DNA from: Macrotrachela quadricornifera
Taxonomy: Eukaryota > Rotifera > Eurotatoria > Philodinida > Philodinidae
Direction of reading: 5' to 3'
DNA: 64,000 bases
NCBI GenBank assembly: GCA_022393335.1
Contig: JAJEKB010021106.1
Location: forward strand, 897,335-961,334
Positions within the stretch are counted from its first letter, which is position 1. Every line of letters starts with the position of its first letter. Both the position numbers and the translations under genes were made by a program. Below the pieces are notes generated by a model that saw only the letters and a program-made list of their open reading frames with translations, ran no database searches and was not told the DNA's origin. Shown here piece after piece: positions 21,345 to 33,710 of the stretch.

Positions 21345-23399
21345 ACTATAACAATAACATCATTATTCTCTAAGTTAATGTAATATCTTGTCGAAATATG
21401 ATTATATTCTCTGTTAAACCATTATTTGACCCGTTTCTTTCGTCAAATGACTATTTTCATTAGAATAAAATTTGTTTAATGTCTTAATTCTTGAATATTT
21501 TACTCTCAAGAAACTCATCTTCATTATTCAAAATAGAAGATTGACATGTCACACAAATATATAGCTTATTTCATATAAGTAAATGTTATGGTGAAATATT
21601 TGGTTGTTGACCAATCTATGGTCTCAATATCAACTTCATCAATCAATTTATATTCTATTTTATTTTTATGTAATAATTTCGTTAAGTAAAATAGATTTTT
21701 CTATTCTCATTTGTTATATGCATCAAATTATCTCTTATAAAAATTATTCGGTAACTGATTATGTCAATAGATAATAACGGAATATTTTGTCTAAATAAAA
21801 AAAAAGAAGAATTAGGAACGATAAAAAGTTTCGTCTATTTAAAATTTTGAAAAGTCTATGATTGGTATCCGAATTAATATATCATGATGAGAACCAAGTT
21901 AAAAAAACCTATGCTGTCATAACACGAAGGAGAAAATGAATTGTTTATATTTTTGCCTCAGAAATGGAAACAGATAAACTTCGAAATTAATGTTTGCAGT
22001 GTAGGATACAAATTCAAATACATCATAGGGCGCTGAATTCCCGAACAACTTAAAAAATCGAGAAATGCATTTAAATCATGAAACGGACATAAAAATTCAT
22101 ATATTTCAAATTCATTAAAATCAACATTTCAATGACATTGACTTACATCAATTTTTATCATCTAAAACATTCGATTTTTTCGCGTTTTTTTATATGAAAT
22201 TGATGAAAATCATGAAAGTTTTACTTTTAATTTCATGGATAATATTGATCGAAGTACAATAAAAAGCTTTTCAAATAGTATATTGTTGAAATGTCATTGT
22301 GTTATCATTGATAGAACGAGTTTTCTCTGTAGTATTACTCTAATTGGCAATAAAGAGAGAGAGAGAGAAGTTGTTTATTAAAAATAAAAATAGACGAGAC
22401 AATGTATGAACAGCTGGTGCCGTTCCATTTTTAGGACATCATTTTAATTCTACACAAACTTCTATTGCTTTAATCATTGTATTAATTACATGTAATCAAA
22501 ATTAGTGGGTAAAGATTATGCTCATGTTGTTCACGTTCATTTTCTTTGTTATAATGTTCGTCAATCTGCTGTTTTTCAGCATATCGATCACTATATTTAT
22601 CAATGGTACCTTTTATCAAAACATTTCTCATTCTCTCCGTCATAATTCTTCATTTATGTCTTAGTCTCAAAGGCTGGTTGATACAAGTCATTTTCAAATA
22701 ACATTCGTCATCTTACACGTACATCTTCATCTTCAACAACACCTTCGTTATTGTCTACAACATCAACGATGAAAACAGAAAGAAAAGATCACTTCGAATT
22801 GGTTTTAATAGAAAAAATCATAATTTATTTAATTAGTTTGCTGTTCACTGTCTTTGGTAGTGTTGCTATGTGTATGTGGGTTTAAGTGTTATCGTAATAA
22901 CGGACATTTGAAAGTATGTCATTGTAATAATTTGTTTAAAACATAATTGTTTTTTTTTCTTATAGTCAAATTGGTTCAAATTTAAATTTCACAATTATCA
23001 TCAAAATCAACAGATAAATCGTAAATATCTATTTTGTTTTTTTCATTATAATTTTTTCTTTCTCAATTTAGCTGTCGAACAACACCATACAATGAATCTC
23101 GTCGAATTTAATCACCAACCCTCAATCAATGTTGTTTAACAAATATTTTTCTCGTACTTTTTCTTCATTGATTAAGTTATATATATTTTTTTTTATTAAA
23201 AAGTCACCAGCCGTATCAGATATTTACTTTCAAATTTTTAAATTTAAAATGTTCGCCACGATGAGATCGACTGGCGGGTTCCACTTTATTTTAAGACTTT
23301 CTCAAGATTCATTTTTAGTTAACAAAATTCGACTTTTGACCATCTTTTTCGAGTAGTTGCCTAATTCGAATTATTATATAAACGAACCAAAAAACATCA
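21345..23399. other. Intergenic, AT-rich
   Basis: No clear gene. At 22700-22885 a Ser/Thr-rich run (SSSTTPSLLSTTST) is followed by a hydrophobic stretch (YLISLLFTVFGSVAMCMWV) and a stop in one + frame; this could be the stalk and membrane anchor of a decayed receptor, but nothing upstream supports it. A (GA)n tract lies at 22354-22369. Confidence 0.35.
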
Positions 23400-24208
23400 A
23401 ACTACCATAGTCCTACAAAAAACAAGTAACGCTCGTCCAAAGACTCGCTCAGCTCTTTCTCGTAGAAATCGTGTTTCTAAACTACCGTCATGCTATTCAT
23501 TTATAAAATTAAAAAAACCGAAGTCAGATTCAAGTTCCTCGACCCTGATTCCCCTTCGGTCAACCCTTATAAAAAAATTTTTTTTTGCAAAAAAGTGATC
23601 CTTTGTGTTAAAAAATGATCCTCAAAAAAAATTTTGAAAAACTAACATCAGATTCGGATTCCTCGACTCCCATTATCGTTCGGTCAACCCTTATAAAAAA
23701 AATTTTTTTCGCAAAAAAAATTATCCTTTGTGACAAAAATGAATCCGAAAAAAAAATTTTGAAAAAGTAACATCAGATTCGAGTTCCTCGACCCCGATTA
23801 CCCCTTCGGTTAAGTTTTATAGAAAATATTAATAAAATGTTTTTTGACCTTGTGCGGACATACACGCAATCAATCAGACAATTTATGTTCGTAAGACTCT
23901 TCTCTACGAGAAAGAGAATAATCAGCAATGATGTTCATCACCCACCACGATGAAATCATCATTTCTTGAAAAAACACCTATTTTCAATGAAAAATACCAA
24001 ACGTCACCAATTCCTAACATCAATTGATCAAATGCTGATACCACATGATCACCGAATAGACTTCAGATTCGAAGTCCCCGCATGGAAAAACCTCTCAAAA
24101 TGTCTTTTTCGAAAAATTGGTTTTCGATGTTTTTTTGACCCTGCGGACAGACAAGCAAGCAAACAAACAATTTATGTTTACTGGACTCTTCTCTACGAGA
24201 AAGAGAAT
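23400..24208. mobile_element. Copy 3 of the modular repeat (inverted Y plus X)
   Basis: Motif CTCTTTCTCGTAG at 23453 opens an inverted module Y; ACTCTTCTCTACGAGAAAGA at 23896 marks the Y/X junction; the same motif at 24185-24208 closes the inverted module X. The outer end extends left to about 23400, matching the 3' edge of copy 2. Inside Y a segment of about 120 bp (CCTCGAC..CCCTTATAAAAAAA) is present in three diverged tandem copies. Confidence 0.8.
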
Positions 24209-24992
24209 AAAAGTATTTTTATTTCTCATTTATAATTATTTATAAAATTTATTAATAAATATTCCAGTTTAACTATTGGAAGAGAATGAAAGTTTTTTTA
24301 TTTTCATTGATAGTTGGTGATGAGAAGTGTATATGAATACTTCATTTTATATGTATAGAAAGTACGTGGATAGATTTTATGTATGTATGTATATAGTTAG
24401 GAAAGCTAATATTGATGATGGCATCAGTATGAACGTATAAATATGTATTTTTGGATTTTGTTGATGCCATTAAAAGTAGTCAAAAATGATTATAATATTG
24501 CTATCAGGTGAAGGTAGGAATCATGAGTATATATTGATAATAGGAGTTTTGAAACTTTGCGAGGCTTGTCAAGTGAAGAAAGACGAATGTCAATGTAGCT
24601 GTTAAGTCAACTTCAATAACTTTTATGATTGCATATAGATATGAATCGTTGTATCAAGGGGATTGGAAATAAAAAAATTTTATTGAGGTTTAGAGGAAGT
24701 TTTTTAGCTTAGATAGTTGTAGATGTTTTGCAAAAGTCGACTATGATCTTTTGATTAGATGACGAGGTATACGTAGGTTTATAGAGGAAGACTTCCTCTA
24801 TCCAAGGGTATATATATTATTCAGTTTTGTTGCGTACCGTGAGAAAGTTCATATACATTATGTTGAGTGAGTATCTGTCATCGGATCAAAGGTCAATTGA
24901 CAGTAGTGAAAAGTGGAGGGTGTAGTGGGTATAGATATGGGTGGTTCTGACGTTGGTGAATCTATTGTCGCTGTTACTTCATGATCTTGTGG
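24209..24992. other. Spacer, nothing recognised
   Basis: AT-rich with TATGTATGTATG-type simple sequence near 24380; no gene-like frame. Confidence 0.45.
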
Positions 24993-25386
24993 CAAATACA
25001 CTTATTCCCCTGCCCTCCCCGCCTCTTCTATTGATCTAATTCGATTAATTAGCCTCTGAAAAGTTCATTAAAAGTATTTCTAAGAGTCTCCAAGTATCCC
25101 ACACTAATACTCTAACAGATAACGTGTATATGTCTCACTTGATACAATCCTCGGAAAACATCTCAATAGCTGAGAATATAATGAAACTATATTTATGAGC
25201 TCCATCAGCTATTGAGGTTCGTTGTGTGGTTTGCATCAAGCGAGACATATACACGTTATCCGTCAGAGTGTTGGTCTGTAACATTTGGAGACCCTTAGAA
25301 ATACTTTTAATGAACTTCCCAGAGACTAATTAATTGAATTAGATCAATAGAAGAGGGGGAGGGGGGAAGATCGATAAGTGTATTTG
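24993..25386. mobile_element. Foldback element, 394 bp, arms of ~185 bp
   Basis: CAAATACACTTAT at the left is matched inverted at 25374-25386. The arms share long exact blocks such as CTCTTCTATTGATCTAATTC, AAGTTCATTAAAAGTATTTC and GATAACGTGTATATGTCTC, ending in a central inverted pair CTCAATAGCTGA / TCAGCTATTGAG. No target duplication or coding capacity was seen. Confidence 0.82.
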
Positions 25387-26222
25387 TCCCTTTATACGGA
25401 ATATCTCGTCCACGTGTCGATAGTAAATTAAAAAAAGTTCTAGTGACTAATAATACATATTGAATGATTGAAATCGTTTTGATCTTGTTATTTGCAGTTT
25501 ATCTGTCTATTAATTTCATTGTCAAAAATCTTTATTGGCTTCAATTTATTTTTGCAGCACTTCTCATTGATATTAAAATGAAAGTTATCACAAGTGTTAC
25601 TAGAAATTTCCATTGAGAATAAGATATCATCTGATCTATGAGAATAAGACTATATAGAAAGCTTGCCAGCGCAGTCCCTTTGGGACCAAAATGTGGAATT
25701 CACATACTTTCAGATGAAATATACTAAACAACCATCAGTTCCTGTTTGCTGCTAAGCAAAACTTATAATGATTTTGATTGCTCTTTTCTTTCGTCGCTTG
25801 ACTATCTAGGAAAACTTATATAAAGATCTTCATTTTATTCATCTTCCCTCTTTGTCCCTCTCATCAATATCAAAGCACACGCCATGCTCTTTGACTTTGG
25901 TTGCTAGGGTCTGTAAGGTGGGAGGAGCCCTAAAAACCTCGACTTAAACCTTCCACTCACTATTTTTCTTCGAAAAAATCTGTCAGTTCCACAAAAAAAA
26001 ATTGCATAAATATATCAGAGAAAAAAATAAATAAAAATCTAGATAAACTATGTTTAGTATAATCAATAGAGTTTATATGAAATATAATAACAATAATAAA
26101 AGTAAATAGTAGCGATTTCTAAACTAAAACAAAATCAAAAAACTTGTGAAAAAAACTGTTTCATAGTTGAAAAATAAATTATACATGTAGCATAAAGTAG
26201 ACTAATATTGTATAGAATTGTT
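25387..26222. other. Spacer, nothing certain
   Basis: A moderately GC-richer patch lies at 25850-25950 (CTAGGGTCTGTAAGGTGGGAG), but I see no ORF or RNA fold to name. Confidence 0.4.
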
Positions 26223-26230
26223 GTAATAAT

Positions 26231-27720
26231 CAGGCTTCGTAGCGACCTATCGTCAAAATATAGGAATGTATAGGATTTTAGAGTCAGATTTTATATAGGA
26301 TTTTCGTTAAAATATAGGACCTATATAGGATGATAATTTGTCATTGAAAAATCCCAAATACGCTTCTGTACATTATGATACTTTTACAGTCATATACAAT
26401 TATAATTCAGGTTTAGCAAAAAATAGAAAAAGAACTTATGAATCATGCGCTAAGAAAGACTTTCAATAAGATATTTAATAAGGAAAAAAAACACAATAAT
26501 GTCTGTTCGATTTCTTCACGAATATTGACTTTATATCTTCAGAAAAACAATTTACAATAAAAAAAATGTATAACGAAAATGCATACAAAAAAATTTAAAT
26601 ATATACAGGGTGAGACATAAATGACACGGCGATAAGAAATTAAAATATCTTCATTGCAGCTTGAGTAAATGGGCTGATTATTTTGTCAATTCAAGACACA
26701 TGTTCAAAGTTTGTATTCATAAAGACATGCTTAGAGAGACTCTTTGTTAAGTATCAGTAGTGATCTCAACAAAAAAAATTTACGTTTTCATGGATAAGAA
26801 AATAAAACAACATCCTTAACAAAGGATCTCTCTAGACATGTCTTTATGTATATAAAGCTTGAGCATGGTTCTACCATTGATAAAAATATCAGCTCGTTTG
26901 CTTGAGTCGTAATGGAGATATTTAATTCTTTTTCGACCGCCTGACTTGTCAGGATGACCCAAAAAATCCACACAGCCGAAAAAAATTGAATATCTCCATT
27001 TTGGCTCGAGCGAACAAGCTGATATTTTTATCAATGGTAGAGCCATGCCCAAGCTTTATATACACAAAGACATGTCTAGAGAGATCCTTTCTTAAGTACA
27101 TTGTTTTCTTTTCCTATCTATGAAAAAGTAAATTTTTTTTGTGAAAATTATTAGTGATACTTAACAAAGGCTTTTTCTAACCGTGTCTGTATAAGTTTAA
27201 AGTACAAATATACCTCTACTTTAGGTAAAAAAATCAGCCCGTTTGGTTGAGTTATAGCAGAGATATTCAATTTTTTCTCCGGTGCGTTGGTTTTTGACTG
27301 ATCTGTTCCTATCCGTGAAAAAGTCAAAATTTTTCTGTTGAGATCACTACTGATACTTAACAAAGAGTCTCTCTAAGCATGTCTTTATGAATACAAACTT
27401 TGAACATGTCTCTTGAATTGACAAAAAAATCAGTCCATTTACTCAAGCTGCAATGGAGATATCTTAATTTCTTATCACCGTGTTATTTATGGCCCACCCT
27501 GTATATTGTCACTAGTTGCTGTTCACTTCTTTTAGAAGATACGCGTACAAAAATGTATTTCAAAGTATTTTTTCTATTTGAAATGCATTAGTTTTTTCAA
27601 AAAAAAATTCAATTTTCTAACATATAGGAAATATAGGAAAATTCCTCGAAAAAAAGGATTTATAGGTCGATTTTTTTGAATATAGGAAATACAGGAAATA
27701 TAGGGCGACTACGAAGCCTG
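26231..27720. mobile_element. hAT-like non-autonomous element, 1490 bp, containing a second transposon
   Basis: The target duplication GTAATAAT is exact at 26223-26230 and 27721-27728. Ends are CAGGCTTCGTAGCGACCTAT and, inverted, CAGGCTTCGTAGTCGCCCTA. Subterminal words ATATAGGA / TCCTATAT recur many times at both ends. About 896 bp of its length is the nested element at 26606-27501, so the bare element was about 590 bp. No transposase frame. Confidence 0.93.
26606..27501. mobile_element. TA-flanked CAGGGTG element (Tc1/mariner-like), nested in a hAT-like element
   Basis: Ends CAGGGTGAGACATAAATGAC and, inverted, CAGGGTGGGCCATAAATAAC, each next to TA; TIRs extend about 190 bp with few mismatches. 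The interior is five diverged copies of one module of about 130 bp, oriented + - + - -, each with the landmarks AATGGAGATAT, a GCTGAT segment, ACATGTCTTTAT and CTTTGTTAAGTA. TA duplication and TIRs suggest Tc1/mariner mobilisation, but no transposase remains, so the superfamily is inferred. Confidence 0.82.
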
Positions 27721-27728
27721 GTAATAAT

Positions 27729-28101
27729 AAAGACGAAAAATAATATATATATATAAATTAATTATGATAAAGTATAAAATTAACAAATGATTGATGTATT
27801 ATTTATTGTGCGATGATGAATAACGTTGTTCCGGTTTTGGATGACGCTTTTTTGAGAGTTGAAGAAACTAAACTCGATATAAAAATTTTCAAAATTCATG
27901 CAATAAGTTTATATAATTCTTACGATTTGATTTTCGAATAAGTGCTCATCGATTAAGTGATAATCGTTCATATAGAAAACTGTTTTTTTTTCTCAATAAC
28001 ATCAGCTAACTTAGTAGAGAATAACTATCTATTGTTGTATTTAACGTCAGATGCAGTAAGTGAACATGGAAAAAGATCAGTTTTTTTCTTTTAAATGATT
28101 G
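27729..28101. other. Spacer, nothing recognised
   Basis: AT-rich, with short ORFs of random appearance only. Confidence 0.4.
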
Positions 28102-28166
28102 TTTAAATTCATGATAATGAATATCATATTTTTTTTTTAAATTCATGATAATGAATATCATATTTT
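28102..28166 (+). repeat. Two tandem ~33-bp copies with a palindromic core
   Basis: TTTAAATTCATGATAATGAA with TATCATATTTT is present twice in direct succession, separated by a T-run. The core ATGATAATGAATATCAT is partly self-complementary. Confidence 0.8.
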
Positions 28167-28233
28167 GTTAATGAACGAGCAAAGTCTTGTTGATCTTATA
28201 CATCATCCTTTGGAAATGATTTTATATATTCAG

Positions 28234-28402
28234 CAGGGACGTAACCAGAGGGGAAGATTGGGGGATCGACGCCTCCCTGAAAAATGCAAATACCTGGAGG
28301 GGGGAGGTACGACTCGATCAAATTTGGCCAGTCAAAAAGCAGTTTCTCTAAATGGTAATTCCCCCCCCCCCCCCCCTGAGAAAATTTCTGGTTATGTGCC
28401 TG
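28234..28402. mobile_element. hAT-like MITE, 169 bp, with C16 tract
   Basis: Ends CAGGGACGTAACCAGAGGGG and, inverted, CAGGCACATAACCAGAAATT. Flanks ATATTCAG (28226-28233) and ATATTTAG (28403-28410) form an 8-bp duplication with one mismatch. A run of 16 C lies at 28361-28376, and G-rich stretches lie near the left end. ORFs called here on both strands arise from the repeat. Confidence 0.87.
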
Positions 28403-28451
28403 ATATTTAGGCATAAGACTTTTACTTCCATTAGCTCTTTTTACTGCAAAC

Positions 28452-29727
28452 TAGAGATGGAAATCGGTTCGGTTTAAATTTTAGATGCTAAAATCGATTT
28501 TATTTCGAACTAATATAAAAAATATAGAAGATTAAAGAGAATGATATTTTAATAGTAATAAGGTGTCGTAGGTAACAATAAAAGCCTCGACATACTTTAC
28601 TATCTCTGTTAAGAAAATGAGTCTTAAACATACCCATGATATATATTAAATAATTTCTATATTTTTAATGATAATTAACTAAATCAAGTTAATATATAAT
28701 GAATATTTCTGCATCATTATCCACATTGAATGTCATTGATCTTGATTTCTTATCAAATTTCTACTGATGTTCAACAAGTTGCTTTACTCTTTGATTTATT
28801 TTCTTCATGTTCTTCAACATTCAATTCATTAAATCAATGTTATATTTCTCAATTGGAAGTCTCTCTAAGATGAAGAACGTGCCTAACATATTAGAAACCT
28901 CCTAATTTTTTCAAGATTTTTTTCGAATTTTTCGGTGCTGAACTACATTAATCTTGACTGATTCCTATGTAATTGTGTTACTGACTTGAAATACCATCGA
29001 AAATCTTCTGAGCGCTCATAAAAGCTATGACAACAGTTTTTGCTGTCACACTCTACGGGATTGTTTTCAGACTTTAAGACCCCCCCCCCCCCTCTCCTCA
29101 CCAAAATTGACGAAATTGAGATAATCTTTCTTCTGCTCTTTCAGAAATGATATTGTTTTTTCTTCGGCACTTCTTGTTTGGTGAAAATTTTCGAAGGTTT
29201 TCATTAACCTCTTCTTTAAAAATATGCTTATTTTGAACAAAAACGAAAAATATTTTTCGTTTTTTCTCGGTTTGATAAGCTTTTGATTTTACTTCGAAGA
29301 CTTTTCAGGTGAATTTCTTTCAATATATATAAATTTTGTTTATTTGGAAGAACGCGTAAAGATGCATAACACCATAGTGTTATTTTTTAAATTAAGCTCT
29401 ATTTTTCATCATATATACAGTCATTTATGTAACTAGACATCCATTTTTGCCGCCTTTTTAGAGTCATTGAACTTGTGACCTCTTTTCACCGCTAAAAAAT
29501 GACTCTGTTGTGCTCCGCATCCTGACATACTCTTTCTAATGAGAAAAAAAATTTTATATATATATTGAAAGACACGGAACCGAAAAATCTTGGAATTCAA
29601 ATGAGCTACTTTTGATCCTTTTTTGGTTCATATCTCTGTCAAATGTTGGATTAAGAGAACTTTTTTCTAAGTCAGTTTGGTTTGGTTCGGTTTAAATTTT
29701 CAAAAATTCAAACTGATTCGATCTCTG
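28452..29727. mobile_element. hAT-like element, 1276 bp, 8-bp duplication with one mismatch
   Basis: Ends TAGAGATGGAAATCGGTTCG and, inverted, CAGAGATCGAATCAGTTTGA; flanks CTGCAAAC (28444-28451) and CTCCAAAC (29728-29735). GGTTTAAATTTT blocks occur near both ends. The interior holds a C13 tract (29080-29092) and no long frame. The TIR match is shorter and more diverged than in the other copies, so this is an older insertion. Confidence 0.72.
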
Positions 29728-30779
29728 CTCCAAACCAGTTGCTTTCAATCAATAATTTATCATAAACTAAAGTTGATATTATCTTATCTTGTAATATTGA
29801 TATATCTTTGTTACATGTTTAAGTTAAATGTATATTTTCGATTTTGACATAACAATGGAGTTGTTTAAGATCAAGTTTTTGTATACTTCTGCCAGATTTT
29901 TATCATTAACATCTTGTTGATCAACTATATGAAAATTAAAGAAATATATTTTTATTATTACTCGAAATATGAAGTTTTAATATAACTCATCAATAATTTG
30001 TTCTGGATTATTAATACTAGTCAAATCAGTCGAATCATTCGTTGCATTGACCTGTTCATCAAATGTAAGTGAAGTTGGCAGCCGATTCGAGTTTTTGAAA
30101 ATCGGGATTCGTTCCAGTTGATGTGTCACCTATTCTTTACTGTGTGTCAGGTAGAATCCATCGATCTCTATCGATTAGAATATGTTCCTTCTCAACGAAC
30201 AATGACATTATGTCCTCCAATTATCAAAAACTCTTTTTATTTTTCCATGGGAACAAACTTGCCAAAACAGTATTTTCGAAAACTATTCGATCTCTCACTT
30301 CAGAATTTAAAAACAACCATAGATTTCGATGCATCTCGATTTGTTCTATCGATTGGTATGATCATTTGAGTTATTCACATAATAGTTTCAATGGAATAGA
30401 TTATCGAATCTTGAAAATTCCCCATTGATCATGTATATGATGTATCAATTCGTTCTACGATTTGTGCCGTTCATAAAACTGATTTTATTCGATTCAGAAT
30501 GAAAAACACAATCGAATGATGTTATTATTCAATATCGATAAATAAATAAACTTAACGTAGAAGTTTTTGAGAATGATTTCCATAGATAGTAATAGCATCT
30601 ACTCGATATTCAACACATACAGATAGGTATATTTGATAGAAACTTCTAAAATCTGTTATATCATAGATAAAAAGTGGTTAATCAATAATTAATTATTATT
30701 ATTATAATAATATATTAAACCTTTCATAGATCACATACGTAATAAGCATTTATTCTTATTTTATAAGTCCACGCACTTT

Positions 30780-33330
30780 TAGACATATACGAAGGTTGAG
30801 GTATTTACGATTCATGAAATTTCATTTGGTTCTATCGATTAACATATCGTCTGTATATATGAATTTTATTCTAGAACTTCTCACTTTAAGAAATCTTCAG
30901 GTACATCTATTATTTCAAATAATACAACTGCAGGTTCATTTATACATATGTGCCAAAGTTGAAACATATACCAATCGATAGTTCTCATTTAGTTGTATAA
31001 AATAAGATATGATAATGGCTACTATCTATATCTATATCATCCTTTGGACAATAATATATGAAAACTCAATAAATATGTTTGTTATCGGGACATCTTTACT
31101 CACATTCACTTTGACATGCGTGTCAATGTTTAAATGTGCACTATTCGATAGATCTTACTTAGTTCTGTGAAATGATGTATGATTGATCCATAAAATCTCA
31201 AAACTGAACACGTATTTTTGAGATTGAAGTATGTCAATTTTCGATTTATGTTCATATATGTACCATTGTTGATACATACAGCACTCGATAGGCTTTATTC
31301 AGTTCTATCGATTGAGATATTATGGAATGTTATCTGTCTAATATATTGAACCACCATAGTATCTCAAAAACTCGATAGGATTGAATGTGATTGAGAATTT
31401 TCCTTGGATATTCATTTTTGCACGCGTGTCAAAGTTGAAAAATCCACCATTCGAAAGATCTGACTATCTCTAATTAAATGAAATCTCATTTCCACTATCT
31501 ACTAACCTAAGAATTCAGCAAGTATATTTCATGTCAAGAATTCGTCTTTCTGATTGATTTTTAAATAAGTGTCAAATGATATTTCAGTAGATAACATTGA
31601 CCTGAATCGAATTATATATAATTTGGTCAGATTTGTTTTGTCTTTTGAAATATCATGTGGAAATCCAATAGATCTCATCTTTTTTGATAATTTTGTCTTA
31701 CATAATACCGAGAAGATATGTGCCATCCTTTACCTATATCATATTCACTATATGCTTTGATTCTTCATCGAATGATAGTACGACAAAGCCAATAGATATG
31801 TTTGATATAGAATATTCACCTTTGAATGGATGTAGAAATATGTGTCATATATCCGACCTATCTCATTTGGTAGAGTTTATTCAATTCTATATACTCATTG
31901 ACGATTTACTTTATATGCACATGATCATTTAGACTCTTCAAGAATATTTTGCTTCTAATTCTGTTTACCATCTCATATCACACATTCGTAAATAGAACTC
32001 GATCAAATCAATTGAACGTGAGATAATTCCGAACTGGCACATGTATTACAATCGATAGTCATGCAGAGATGTCTTATGTAATAAGCAATTCTAGATTATT
32101 TCTACATCCATACAATAGAAAATTGATAATAATAATCCATACGTCTTCATTTCCATCTCAACAAGATCTATCGAATGGGAGATGTTTCAAAGTTGGCACA
32201 TGTGATTGGATAAATAAATATGTTAACACCTTCCCGATTATGGCACATTTGACATAGCGATTTCTTCTAGAAATTATCGACTTTTATGAGACTTTTTATG
32301 CTTTTGAAATTGAAAAAAAGTCATTTTTCGATTGTTGGAATCTTTCTTTCTATATATATCATTGGAAAGAGCATATCGAACTGTGTCGATTAGTGTCATT
32401 TTCGAATGTGGCACGAATTGTGAAATAAATATATTTAGAAAATGCTGAATGCATTGCTTTTTGCCTATGATAAAACTAAATGTTGTTAGTTTTTTTTTCT
32501 CGTTTATGATATGATTTGGATATTGTTTTGAAGATGTCATTGAATAGAGCTCGTCGAACTGTATCTGGCACACCATCATCTAGATTCATCACGAACAATG
32601 GAATGAATCGTTCTGAGAAAAAGGCGAACTTGTCGTCAACTTCCCTTACATAACGTTGACATACAATTGAACATGAATGGAAGAAGATGAATAACTGATT
32701 GGAAATGGTATACGTTGCCTTTTGTCATGCTATGTTTCAAAAAAAAGAACATGTACAACAGTAAATTACATATCATTCCATAGATCTGATGCTGATCTAT
32801 CCAATGATGTGTCTTTCAACTTTGGCATATGTGTGTGACGGTGAATAGGTGAATGGAATTCCTGACAACAATATAAAAGTTACTTTTGTTGGCGTATAAA
32901 GATTCAAAATCTGTACGAACAATCCTTTCTTATACTTCAATTGATAGAACTAAACCATCAGAACAGTCGATTCATACGTCTATCATCAATTAGCACATAT
33001 TCTAGCGTTAATCTAAATGGTAAATATCTAACAATCAACACACATATGGAGTTATTAAAACTTCGTATTCGAAACAAATCACAAAAAGTATATTTAGTGA
33101 GACCTTTTTCGCTAGATCTCAACGAGATCTATCGAATGACATACGTATCTGTGCTGGCACATATTCTCAGATGAATTTGATCAGGTAAATTTTCTAATAT
33201 ACGTATACCTGTTGACTTTTTCTGATATTGTCTTAAAAGATAATATAAGTAACACTGAAATATCTCTTATTCGATAAAAATATATGAGATCTATTCAATA
33301 GTATGATCAACAGCTTTGGCACATATTGTG
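30780..33330. repeat. ~160-bp module array, forward in left half and reversed in right half
   Basis: The landmark AAAGTTGAAACAT...TCGATAG..CTCATTTAGTTCTATCGA recurs near 30790, 30951, 31113, 31259 and 31422 (spacings 146-163 bp). After about 32000 it appears inverted (for example TCGAATGGGAGATGTTTCAA then AGTTGGCACATGTG) near 32190, 32405, 32565, 32835, 33150 and 33318. Copies are much diverged. The switch in orientation lies at about 31.9-32.1 kb, near the exact middle of the element. Confidence 0.75.
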
Positions 33331-33693
33331 ACATGAATGTACAAACGAAGTTCTTAATAATAAAGATACCTACGGAGTTTCTTGGACGCTATAAATGAAA
33401 AGATAATATAGATTTAAATAAATTACATTCGATTTCGAACAGCTAAATAGGAAACGTTTAAAATAATATCCATAGAAATATTGAATACATGTCTAAGAGT
33501 CAATATGTACATTTCGATGGAAATTTGGGTTTGTTCTAAGCATCAAGGTTTTTTATTTATATGTCTTATGGAAGGTTTAACATACTTTTTTCATAACTAT
33601 TAATCAAAGATAACGAGAAATTTCATTTTCTATGATAAAATTACCTCAGATTTGATAAATCTTCAAAGTTTATATTGAATATACCTATCTCTC

Positions 33694-33710
33694 TGTGTGT
33701 GTGTGTGTGT
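33694..33710 (+). repeat. (GT)n microsatellite
   Basis: About 8 GT units just inside the inner end of the right arm of the 4.2-kb element. Confidence 0.9.

Noticed and set aside
22123..22310. Apparent inverted repeat CAACATTTCAATGACATTG / GTTGAAATGTCATTG
   Set aside because: The match is short and made of words that are near-palindromic themselves; no extended arms.
25850..25960. Possible small RNA or spliced-leader locus in a GC-richer patch
   Set aside because: No recognisable leader, Sm site with flanking stem, or donor arrangement could be supported.
26788..27363. ORFs of 61-78 codons
   Set aside because: They lie in alternating modules of the CAGGGTG element and have no transposase features.
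28165..28414. ORFs with a poly-Pro/poly-Gly run
   Set aside because: Produced by the C16 tract and ends of a hAT-like MITE with a target duplication.
30024..30036. AATCAGTCGA near the left tip of the 4.2-kb element as target duplication
   Set aside because: Its partner GATCAGTCGA abuts the right tip, but the left one is about 20 bp away from the arm, so it may be coincidence.
30118..30428. 83- and 101-codon ORFs, with a 67-codon ORF at 33907-34110
   Set aside because: They occupy the inverted arms of the 4.2-kb element; the two arms do not keep the same frames open.
30780..33330. Regularly spaced repeats resembling a CRISPR array
   Set aside because: The repeats are diverged, reverse orientation in the middle and sit in a eukaryotic inverted-repeat element; no cas genes.
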